This document shows, in pieces, positions 25,495 to 36,600 of a stretch of DNA of 64,000 nucleotides. Location of the stretch: assembly GCA_035582835.1 (NCBI GenBank), contig JAYKAV010000285.1, forward strand, positions 62,001 through 126,000, read 5' to 3'. This DNA is from Phoebastria nigripes (lineage: Eukaryota; Chordata; Aves; Procellariiformes; Diomedeidae). Numbering within the stretch: position 1 is the first letter of the stretch; each line of letters opens with the position of its first letter. The notes under the pieces were generated by a model, which was not told the DNA's origin, did not search any database, and worked only from the letters and a program-made list of their open reading frames with translations. Made by a program: the position numbers and the translations under genes.

Positions 25495-25745
25495 CTGATG
25501 GTGCTAAAAGTTCACATGGGCTCAAGGGAAGACTGGACAACACAGCTAATGGTGGTTACATACTTTAAAAGATACACCTGGCTCAGCAAGTCGCTGAACT
25601 GGTTGGAGCCTGGGAAGTAATTAAGAAGCACCAGATATGCGTGCCCTATTCTTCCCACTTCTATTATGGGTGCTTACAATCATTGCTGAAAATATGATCC
25701 TGGCCTGGAGGGATTGTTGGTGCAATCTACCATACCTGTGAGACT
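25495..25745 (+). mobile_element. Ancient CR1 LINE 3' end, plus strand
   Basis: The order of blocks matches the old sauropsid CR1 tail as I remember it: 'GTGCTAAAAGTTCACATGGG', 'AGGGAAGACTGGACAA', 'CACCTGGCTCAGCAAGTCGC', 'GGAGCCTGGGAAGTAATTAA', 'ATGCGTGCCCTATTCTTCC', then a decayed 'CTGGCCTGGAGGGATTGTTGGTGCAATC' corresponding to the CTGGGCTGGATGGAC-TTGGTCTGACC end. It is strongly diverged with no open frame, so it is much older than the CR1 at 54.5 kb. The 5' border is uncertain. Confidence 0.7.
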
Positions 25746-26976
25746 GGAGCCCGGAGCCCAGAGCCCGAGCTGGTAGATACTCTTCCCATTGCAGGGCAGC
25801 ATTATAGTGTCTCTGCTGTTCCCTGGCAGATGCAATGCGTGAGGATGATCACAGAGCTGGGAAGCTCTGCTTGGCCTCCATAGCAAGGCAAGAGAAATGC
25901 CTGAGATAGAGGTCTACCTGCAAAGGGCAGTGTAAGTTCTTTTATATTTGTTTGTTTGAAACTTGACAGGACACTTTTTTGAAAGCTATTATGAAAATAT
26001 GTCTCTTGCATACACTACCTGAGGGAGGTAATACATTACTCTTTTAATCCTATCACAGATGGACCTTTTACTCCCACTCAGTATTTTCAGTTCATTGGGT
26101 TAGATTTAAAAAAAAAAAAAAAAAAAGGCAATTTTACGTTAGGCAGGCATTCTTGCAGTTAAATCGGTATTGAATGATATTCTTCAAAGTTTAGATGTAG
26201 CTTTTTGTTTCTTCCTCAGTGTGCCGAGATTACTGTTCGTACAGCAGGTTGTTAACAATTGGACTGGGAACATTTGGAAAAAAAAAAGATATTGTGGAGC
26301 AGATATCAACTTAACAGCATTAACTCATCTCCATAAATTTGGATTTAATGAGTTGTCCCCTTGAGATTTTACTTTATTTTATAGTGTTACTATTCTCAGA
26401 CTATCCTTTGCTGTATTATTTAATCTTGTGNATAGCTTCTAAATATGTAACATTTAAAAAAAATTAACTTCAAATCCATGTTACAAATCGAAGAGTAGGG
26501 CTTGTATCTTCATCAGAATATTACCACCAGTTTTCCTGTCGTGTTCTAATCTGCTGCTACTCCAGCATTGCCTGACAGCAGAGACACTACTCCAGTTGCC
26601 TGAATAAACATTGTCTTACATATCATTGATAATCACAAATGCAGAAAGGAAGGGAATAAAAGGCACCATTTTTACTGCAAGCAAGTACAAAAATCATACC
26701 ACTAATACCACCTTTAAAATCTCAGGTTTATTTTTTGTGTGTGTGTGTGGTCCAACACACAATGTAAGACTCATATATCAAATGTGTTGTTCCTATGACT
26801 CTAGTGTCAGAACAAACAGGAACGGTAAGGCACATCCTTTAAGCCTTTTGTTAGTCATTATTTCCAGCTCTGGTAAATATTCCGATTTCACAAAACACTT
26901 CAGTTTACCCTCTTATTCCCTAGTCTCCTTTGCGGAGGAATTTGTTTTTTGATTAGTTGCTGAGATAATTGCACAG
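25746..26976. other. Noncoding DNA without recognised elements
   Basis: No gene or repeat apart from an A-run near 26107-26127 and a short (TG)n at about 26736-26748. Confidence 0.5.
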
Positions 26977-27041
26977 ACTCTCTGTCTCTCTCTCTCTCTT
27001 GCTTGGTCTCACGGTCTCTCAATGTCTCTCTCAGTCTCTCC
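26977..27041. repeat. (CT)n/(GTCTCT)n pyrimidine microsatellite
   Basis: An imperfect CT-rich tract of about 65 bp with interspersed GTCTCT and TCAGTCTCTC units. Likely length-polymorphic. Confidence 0.85.
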
Positions 27042-27380
27042 TCACCAGGGTGTGTTCCCTCCAGTAGCCTAGAAGGACGTCCTGGAGATGTTCTGAGGTG
27101 CTGTGGTGGAAGAGTGTCACTGCCTATTTGTCAGAAAAGAAGCAAGGGGTAATTGGCCATTGGCAATTCCTTGTAGCAGCTTCTGTTTGAAGGAAGCAGG
27201 CAGGCAAAGATAGTACAAGGAAGAGGCCATCAGATAAAAAAGGATGCAGAAAAGCTTACATTTAGTTTACAGGTAAGGTGCTAGAGTTAACACTCAGAAA
27301 TGTGCAATAACTGTTTATTTGATCTGTATGGAGTTTATGCATTGCGGCTGATTTCTTGGGTGCATCTGCTTTGCAGGTCC

Positions 27381-27699
27381 TGTGATGGTGACCAGGGTCA
27401 GACACAGCCCAGTGATCACCCATCACGGCTGTAGCGCCAGGGCAGGTCCAGGATCAAGCTCTGGATCAGGAAAGGGACAGGGAAGGCACAGAAGCAAGGA
27501 CCAAGGGAGTGGCCTAAAGCAGCTCCCGAATGAAGCAGGGGCAGGTCGTCCCCCGCCCTGCAAGTCTTTTATGGCTCTTTCTTGAACAGCTCTTCCTTCA
27601 GAGTGGTGTGAATTAAGATGGGTGCCACATCAGAGAGCTGTCCTTGAGCACAGGCAGCTGAACTCCTGGGAGGCAGGGAGTAAGCTTCAGGCCCTGACA
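27381..27699 (-). mobile_element. GC-rich island, possible unclassified solo LTR
   Basis: A 319-bp GC-rich segment begins TGTGATGG and ends CCCTGACA on the plus strand. On the minus strand it reads TGTCAGGG...CATCACA with a TATA-like CATAAAAG around 27565-27572. Those are LTR-like features, but no 5-bp flanking duplication is visible (GGTCC against GTAAG) and there is no clear poly(A) signal. Alternatively it could be an exon: it is preceded by TGCTTTGCAG and followed by GTAAGC. The 67-codon plus-strand frame at 27382-27585 has no recognisable domain. Treat the class as open. Confidence 0.35.
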
Positions 27700-30600
27700 G
27701 TAAGCAAAAGTAATGTTGGTATGCAAGATGTTATTAAAAAGAAGAATGATACAGAAATATTAACAGGCAAAATCAATTACTTAGAAAATCTGTAATTGCA
27801 GGAAACAACTACTTTGTGAACCTTTATGATTCAAAATAACCTGACTTCTTGTGAAGTAGTGTTAATCCATGCAAGTCGACATATTGTAATCTATTTATGT
27901 AATTCTTCTGTGTGGAATTAACTGATGGAAACAAGACAGTGATCAAGGTTTTAATTGTCCTTTTAAAAGTGTTTAAATAATAAAATGTTTTTCAGCCAGA
28001 AACAAGTATATTTCCCCTTGAATGTGGAAATTTAAATTACACCTTTTGGTGTATCGCTATACTATTTTGCTTAAAGCAGTCGTTATTCTACTGCAAAGTT
28101 GGTAGGTCTCACCAAAGCTGTTTTGTTTTGGTTTTCTGGGTCATGTGTCACCCCAGCCCTTGTTTTGTATAAATTCTTTTGCAAAGAGTGCAGTGACATG
28201 CAACATACAGTTTTCAACTTGAAATATCTGTCACAAAAAGGAGACTCTGAATAGATTAATGACCCTTTTTAACTTTTAGAACCTTTGTATTTCTTCTGCT
28301 CCTTGGTTTATTATAGGTATTTCACCTACNATGGATGTTGAAAGAAAAATCCTGTCTATTTAACCTTCATAAGGTTACTCCTCTTACTCAGAATTCAGGC
28401 CGCTAGTTTTACATATAGTATAAAATACAGTATGGACAAGTCATTCTGTGAAATGTGCTCACCTCTTACTGGCTATGTTTAGGTTCAGTTAATAAGAATG
28501 CTAAGAATAAGTGTAGTTTGAGATTTCAGATATGTTCAGGGAGGGTTACTATTATAATTATCTATAGAGAGGTTTTATAACCCTGTATTTACAGTACAGG
28601 TATTAATCTAGTACATTTATAGGTACATACAAAGATGTTCTGAGGATATGTTATGGATACATTTTCAAGGCAATTGCCAGCATGTTTTGAAATACAATTT
28701 CCATTTAGTATGAACATACAGTGCAAGGGGGACTACGTGCTTTCTTTTTGATATCTGTTTTAGTCCTCTGTGCCTTCCCATCACGCAGCAGTTCTCCAGA
28801 GTACATACTGCTTATGGGAATTTTCTTTCATCATCCCTTTCAGTCCCTTTGCCAGTTCACTTTCTCTATCATACCAGCTTTGTAACATTAATTCTCAACT
28901 TCAAAGTAATTAATTTATTTTTCTCCTAATATATAATTTCTTTGACTTTCCATCTCCTGTTCCTTATTGTGTTCCTTTATACTTCCAATCTCTCTTTTTT
29001 ACAACTGTTTTCTTGCTGTTCCTTCATCATCTCTTCACCTTTCTCCATGTCCACAGGGATATGGTGGGAGGTGGGTAAGGGGAAAGGATTGCATTCTTGA
29101 GATGATCTCTCCCCTTTGTTAAATCACAGCTTAGATTGATTTCTTATATGATGGTTACAAATAATTAGTGACATAATTATATAAGTATCTGACATATCAG
29201 ATACGTTACTTTTACTTACAGAAAAAATTAACACTTTTAAAAAGTTATTGCTTATGTCATATATGAAATCAGTTTATAGTCAAATAGTGATGACACTTTG
29301 TGGGCGGGCTGTATTTGTATTGTGTCCAATTCCTCATTATTCGTTACACTGCTTGCTATCTTATGCTTCAAATAATATGCCAGATAATATAATTTAATAC
29401 AATTATAAAATAAGAATTTTATAGCAATTTATTTATTAATTATTATAATTGGTTTAAGGATAATTTTATATATACAGCTGCTGAGAATGAGAGCCCTCAT
29501 CTGGCTAGTAGCTTCACATTATGACAGGTGAAATCATAGTTACAAATATAACCCTCTGTGTGATCTTTTGACACTTACTGATGAGTAGCAGCCAACATGA
29601 CAGAAATTCACACATAAATATTCCCCAAACCTTTAAAGTAAATTAGGAATGATTACAAGGAATAAAAGCCACCTCAGTGTTACTGGAAGGGTGGGCTCTG
29701 CAATTCACCATTAACGTTAATTTCCTGTAATAAGACTGTGGGGTTTGTGTCTCTTGTAACTTTGACAAATGNTAAATATTTGGGTTGTTGTCTTCCATGT
29801 TATGTACCTGCCCTAAAGTTTAACTATTTTATAAACATTTGACCCCACATGGCTCATCTAGGTATGAAAGCAAGGCCAGGTTGCAAATATCTTGTGTCGC
29901 AATAGTAAGGAAAAAAATTCTGAAGCTCTGTTTATTATTTCATATTTTATACGCAATATACATTTTATTATTACTACATTATTTCCTATTCTTATATGCA
30001 GTATAATTCTAACATCTGTGGTTTTGTAGTGAGAATTTCAAACTTGACAGGGAAATGGTTTCTGTGAGNAAGGGCCTTTTGATTTGTGTGGACTCTACTC
30101 AAATGCGTCTAAGCTAAAAACTTTTGAAAAATCCCATGTGCTTAGCCTGGCAGCTGAAAGCTTTGAGGTACTCTATTATTGGCAGGGAGTGACTGCTCTT
30201 AGTTCTCTTGCAGCTCCCACTGCAGACAAGACAACGCTCTGCTTCTACAGAGAAGCCAGACAGGAGTGCGGCTGGAAGGAGGACAGGAGTCTGTTTCTCC
30301 TCTGCTAATAACTGAGGCAGCAGAAAACCATATGCCTCAAATGACTTTCAGTTAGAGAGAGAGGAGTAGGCTGTGGCTTTGGAAGCCCGGGGAGACAAAA
30401 GCTGGGTCAGAAGGCTATAAAAATTGGAGGAGGAGAAAGGGAATGGAGAACGGTAAAATGGAGAAAAAGCAGAGCTAACTGGACAGACGAGTGGAAAGTA
30501 GTGAGTTTGATGGAGGGAGAGGCGATCTCCATTTGTGATTTGGATGGTCTGTTTAACACCTTTAATGTAAGTTTGTATATGTAGGGGTGTCATTTTCAGT

Positions 30601-31242
30601 GTTCCAGTCTCTCCCAGACAGACAGGCAGGTGTATAGGTGGATGTGAGATTGTTTTGTTTGCCAAAAAAGATTAGAATTTGCTTCTCCAAGAGCATGATA
30701 AAACTTGCAGAAGATCTCACTGACACTATAATCTATTACTTCCAGGAACTCAGGGGGAAATTGCTCCTGCGATATGCTCCCATGAGATCAACATTTAAAC
30801 CCAGAAAATATAAACAACACTTTGAGAATGTGAAAATTTAGACATTTACATCGAGGTGACTACTTTTGAAGTGTTTAAATAACAATACGGTGCTCTAAGG
30901 ATAAGTTAGAGCTTTGTGTTGCTATATGATTTAAAGGTTTATTGAGTATGTAGAGCCTCATTATTCTCTCACTGTATATTCATTTTGTGCTAGCACATGT
31001 TTAGAATTAGGCCCAGAACAACACTGGGAAATGTCCTGTGTTGGAAACGTAAGCTGACAGAATCAGTTCTGCTTGCAAAGTGCGATGTTACATTTAGTTC
31101 ATGTGCATCTCACGTGTAAACCTCTAGGTGGTGGTGAGTGGGTGGATAGTTAACGATGAGATTATGGTTGAAATACACTTAATAGTCCAGCCGAGGTGGG
31201 CACTTTGGGAAGGAAGTGAAAATTCATGAGTCCCCTGCTGTT
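27700..31242. other. Noncoding AT-rich DNA
   Basis: No gene or confident repeat. It includes an AT-rich stretch at about 29385-29475 and a pyrimidine-rich part near 28740-29040. Confidence 0.5.
29385..29475. repeat. AT-rich low-complexity tract
   Basis: About 90 bp dominated by AATTATAA- and TTTATTAA-type motifs, with few G or C. Confidence 0.75.
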
Positions 31243-31339
31243 TGGCTGAGTGGCTTAAGGTGCATCATGCTGACCAAACTGGCATGTCTGAGCTGTCTGC
31301 ACAGTAGTCAGCCTATTTTTATTCTGCAGGTACAAGTCC
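31243..31339 (+). repeat. tRNA-like A-box/B-box pair (possible SINE or tRNA relic)
   Basis: TGGCTGAGTGGCTTAAGGTGC at 31243-31263 resembles the A-box region of tRNA-Leu/Ser. GGTACAAGTCC at 31329-31339 matches the B-box consensus GGTTCRANTCC at all but one position. The boxes start 86 bp apart, longer than in an intronless tRNA, and the bases flanking the B box do not pair into a T stem. It is therefore not a working tRNA gene, and the pair could be fortuitous. Confidence 0.25.
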
Positions 31340-33039
31340 ATTTTTTCAGGCAGCAAAATCTCTTATTGTGTTGTTTTCTTCTCTCTAGTCTGACCCTAGT
31401 AAAACTTAAGCCTTTNTATGTTTTGTTTGGGGTATCTTTTCTTTGAGAAGATTGCCTACTAAAAAGTTCAGATGAAGCAAGGAACTTCACCTTTCGCTTT
31501 TACTGCATTTATGCCAGAGTGTAATGTGTGTATGCTGGACTTCGTGAGGCAGAAGAAAAATAAATACATGTTCTTACTTGAAACAGAATGTTCTACCTTC
31601 CATTCAGCCTCCAATACAACTCTCAGGGGATTCTAATGTTCGTTCCAAATGTTTAATATGAACATCTATTTCCTTAATCAGCCAGAGGTGTTGCCAGTGT
31701 TAAGCCAGGAAAGCAAGTAGCTGGAACCTGGGAACTAGCAGAGCAGAACACTGTGTGTGTTTTTAATTGAAAGGGAGCTGAACAAAATCTTTCACTTGGA
31801 TGAATATTGCTCAACAACATCTGAAATCATTTGAAGGCAGTCTTAAAATTCACTACCTTGGGTTCTTGCCTGCACCCTTAGTATGTGTCAGGGAAGACAG
31901 AGGGCTACAAAATCTCTGCTGTTGAGACCTCAGTCATCATTGCAAATGTTATTTGATATGGTAGTTTCACCTACACAAGCATTGTCACTAATCTTTACCA
32001 GGAAAGCACATAAAACTGCACATGGAAAATATCCCCTTCTTCACAGAAGGCTTTTAACAGTTGGTTCCCTTCTGAGCCCAAGGCAAGATGATCAGTTGAC
32101 AGAATACCTTATTTTGATGTCAGCTGTCACTCAGCACCTTCAATCAAGATGAAACCTCCTGAAAACCGCCTTACTAGATCCTGTAATTGGTTAGCTTTGA
32201 GTTTTTCCAGAGCTTCCATTTCCAAATCTTCTATTGCTTTCCTCCACTTGACAACAAATGCTTATTAGACAAAGAAAAAAACAAAACCAAAACAACCAAA
32301 ATCTTCAGTGACACTTTCAGCGGTCATTTTTTTTTAGAAATCTGCAAATGAATCATAAATGAATATGATTGACTATATGGCAAAACATAGCTACTACTCA
32401 GGTTCAAAAAAGGAAGGTAACCGATTGTAATAGACACCTAGAATTGTGCTCATCTCATCAGTTCCTTANGCTTCAATTGAGAAGTCCTGTTTCTGATGGG
32501 TGCATAAGGTTGTCTAAGCACATATAAATAAAAAAAAAATCTATATATAAAATGACAAAATGCGAGAAGCATTACTTCTGGTCACCTAAGCACCACATGG
32601 GCAGCTGTGCATATATCTTTTCACATTTACTGTGCTCATATACCATTCAAGTTCTCAGGCTGATATGGAAGATAGAATCCTATACTAGACTAGCTTAAAT
32701 CTCACAGAAATCGATGTCACAGGCATTAGTCTAGTGAGATGCTACACACTAAGTCTATGTTGCTGGGCTAACCACTTCACTGGAGGAACTGCATTAGAAC
32801 TGGAGCTGGAAAAATTACTAAAACTCCCTTATAGACACAATTTTAGAGATCTGCTTCCATAAAAATAAAACTCTTATCAAAGAAGGGCTCTTCAGTTTTT
32901 TTCATATTGTTGCCGTCCACATAACCTTGGAATGAAGACACTTTTTCTCACCTTAATANCCATCTCAGAGTTACTGCTATCATACAGATTAATGTATGCA
33001 AACACAAATTAAGCTTCTTGATACTTTGGGCAATGTTAT
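31340..33039. other. Noncoding DNA without recognised elements
   Basis: Nothing is supported beyond simple A-rich tracts near 32270-32300 and 32528-32550. Confidence 0.5.
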
Positions 33040-33663
33040 TGCCACAACTCAGTGTGGCGCTACCATAGTGTCTGGGCCTTGAGTATGCTACTAGATCTTA
33101 ACCATCTTGACCAGCTTCACCCGGGGCATCCACCTACTCATCCTCTAGGAGCTCCATTTATCCCCTGGGCACCTAGACCTTGACTCAGCTATGTTAGAGC
33201 TGACCCAGCTTGCTGACTGATTTTCCTGGATGAACCATAGACCTACATTGTAGATTGCTTTGTCTTCAGTCCCATTTTTGGCCATCTCCTGCTGTTTGTG
33301 ACTGAACTCCCTGAATAGACACTGGATGTCACCTTGTCTGGGCCTGTTCAGATACTGTGGGACTGTGACCTTGTTGATGAGGGCACTGTCTGCACTATGG
33401 TGGTCTTTGGCTCCTGGCTTGTCTTCCCTCTTGGAGCAGCCACACTCTTACTGCTCCTTGACACACAGCTCAAAATGTCAATAGTCCAGCTGTTGCTGCA
33501 TATTGAGGCACAGGTGGATATTGGGAAGATGAATCATGATAAGGTCATGAAGGGTACCAAANGCTATCCCTGCAATTACCCAGAAGTTGATACTTGTCAG
33601 ACAGGCCAGGTATCTTATGCTAGTGAGTGTATTAGAACTCTATCACCTTTCCAGCTTTACTGA
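33040..33663. other. GC-elevated block of unknown origin
   Basis: This ~620-bp block is visibly richer in G and C than its surroundings and holds a 109-codon plus-strand open frame (33334-33663) with a leucine-rich hydrophobic stretch. I do not recognise the peptide or the DNA. It could be a decayed mobile element or a conserved noncoding segment. The raised GC content alone makes longer chance frames more likely, so I do not call a gene. Confidence 0.3.
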
Positions 33664-36600
33664 TGTTTCTCTTTAAAAAATATATAATGTGAAATAATAA
33701 ACTGCATTTTACTAGTTCTCACAGTACATATAAAGTATACAGTCATCCTGTAAATAGTAAGCATGATTTAAAGAAAGAGATGGAGAATGTCAGCATCCTT
33801 GAAAAGCTGTCGGAAAGTTGAGCATCTTTGTTCAGCCTTTCTGATTCTTCCATTTCATCCTCACCAAAACAAAATTACACTGATATAAAGGGCAAACTAC
33901 CCCAGACTACTACTGCTACAGATTGTTGGAGTATATTGCGGTACCACAACCACTATATATGTTGTAGCAAGACTAACTGGCTTCTCTATGTTGTATTCCA
34001 AAAAAATCTCTGAATCAAACTNTCATGTCTTATATGTATTCAAAATAAATCATAAGAAAGTATCCACAAAAAAAAGTTGATGCCATATAGAAAAAAAAAG
34101 CCATATATATGTTCTAGACTTCCTTTTCCCCTAAAGGAAAACATTTATCAAGTGAGGGATATTTGGTGCTGCAGTTTGACAGAAAGAAAAAGGATTGTTC
34201 TATATACAGCAAAAGGAATGCATTTCCTGCTGATTAAAAGCCTGAAATTTCCTTTTCATGGGAAGGGAGGAACACACAGTTAAAACTAAAAGACTTCAAA
34301 CCAAAACCTAATCCGGCAAAAATGATTATGCTCATCTTTCATTCCTATTTCTAGTTGGTTCAATGTTGTTGATTTGTGTAAGGTATTCATTGTATAAAAG
34401 CTTTCTTTAAGAAATAGAAGTCAAGTGTTCAGCAGAGAGTCTAAAGGGGATATCCACCCACACACTTAATATCGGTTGTATTTTGCATTAGATTTTTTGC
34501 CTAGTTCAATAATCACATCAATTAATTGACATTAATTATTACTATTGTCACATTAATTATTGTTGTATTATTAAGAATAGCCATAAATAAAAATCATGAG
34601 GCAAAATGTTGTTACCTGACTCAAATTGGAATTTCTTAAAATAAATGTTCATCTAATCCAAAGACATGTGAATGAAAACATAATAAAAACTTGTCAGGGA
34701 ATTCTTTCAATCCAAAGCAAATGAAGCCAGATGATTAATACCATGATAAAGCCATAGGAATGAATGAATATCTGATAGAATACCTGATAGAAGTGAATGA
34801 TTATTGCTACATATGAGAGATGACACCCTACCCTCGGGAGAACAGGAAATGAAAGAGTGATAAAGCAAGTGAGGTATTTCATATCATATCAATGAAACTC
34901 ATTTAATGTAACTTAAAACTTTAAAAACAAATTTTATAAAAGGAAAAAGAAACCACAATTTATTTTTTAGCTAATAAGTGTATCAAACAGGCTTTTTATT
35001 TTCAAAATGCCAAAGTTCTTCAGGTTCTCCATCTCTATTGCTTTTTTGGGTTTGTGATGTGTTTGCATCACTTCTTTAACCTCCTGCACAGTTAGACACC
35101 AGAGGGCACAGGGAAAAGCTTTCNTTTTATAGGGCATCTTGGATTTTGCCATACTCCGTTCTTTTGTCTGTAATAGAGGAGCAAACTCTTGAAATACAAG
35201 GACAATCTCTTTTTTTTCTTCTCCACATGAATTTTTGTCTCTCCAATTCTACTAGGTTTTTCACTTGCCATGTGAAGGGTAGTCCCTTTGTGTGAAGAGC
35301 TCTATTGCGAGATGGGAAATCAAAGTACTGTTTCTTTTCAGGGGAGATGACTGTATTTCAGATTAAAATTCAGAGGAAATAAATCTGCAAAGAAAAACGT
35401 GGGAGCAAGTTTTAAGNTTCCTTGGGGAGTCCTAGAATGTGCAAATTTATTCTTCAAAAATCTGTGAATCTTTCAGATAATTTCAGGTTTCCAAATGTCT
35501 TGCTAGACCTGTTTGAGACTCAGAGATGCATTCTGAGACGTGGTAGATGTAGTTTTCTTACTCCTTAACGTTTATTATTCCTGTCATATACTTCAAAAGT
35601 TTATAAAGCTTTACTGCTACCAAGTTGACTATGCAATAGCAGTAATTTCAGGGTTAAGGGGAGAAGAGACAGCAGTTATTACTTCAGGGCAATGCCCTTT
35701 AATTGCAATATCAGAAATTCATCTTACTGTCTCTGCTTACTGAAAATTAGCAGCAGTGTTTTCTCCCATACTGGCCTTTTGAAGTTCGAATGGCAGCATT
35801 AGGTATTTCCTGATATTGTCAGCAAATATTTTAAATCTTATTTATGTATTCCTGATTTCATATTGCTAAGAATATTAAAAAAAAAAGAAAGTGTTTTTAC
35901 ATATTTTATTTCATCTCTCTTTATTCAACAAGGTCTTACTGGAGTCTCCTCATGTGGAATGAAACCAAGAAAATAAATATCATGTTTCTACCAAGGGCGT
36001 GTGATTGGAGACTTCTTGTAATGCAGTATTGGTTATTGATAAGGTTCTTAGAGTTTCTAGGCAAAGCAAACCAAGTTATCCCAAGAGTATTGACTCTTGG
36101 AAACTGGGAAATCAAAATAAATAACTAATAAAAATTAAATAGTTCTGCTCCCTTGGTCTATTACTGCTAGACTCAGCTATTTATCTATAATTGGAATTAA
36201 TGTAGCTCAGTTCTACTACTTTTACTTGTGCTTAAATCAATAAAGCTTTTTGTGTCTGAAGGAGTATGTTTAGAATACAAACTATGCCTAAGTCTTCTTT
36301 TATAGTAACAATCAGGCTAGAAAAGGAGAAAAATGGCAAAATGAGGACTAAAAGAATTTTGTATGAAAACTCAGGGTAAAATAATGATCTTCTGGTATTC
36401 AGAATACTTTATAAAATTAGTCAGTATGCCATGTCACTGTGAGAAGAACTGAATCCAGACAGGAATTCAGTTAGGAATGATCCTAAACTACTTAGGAATG
36501 ATAACATTGCATTTAAATATGTGACATAGCCAACCCTAGCTTCAAAATACTTGGCTAACAAACAGTTTACGTGCATGAGGCTCCCTATGGCTGCAAAACC

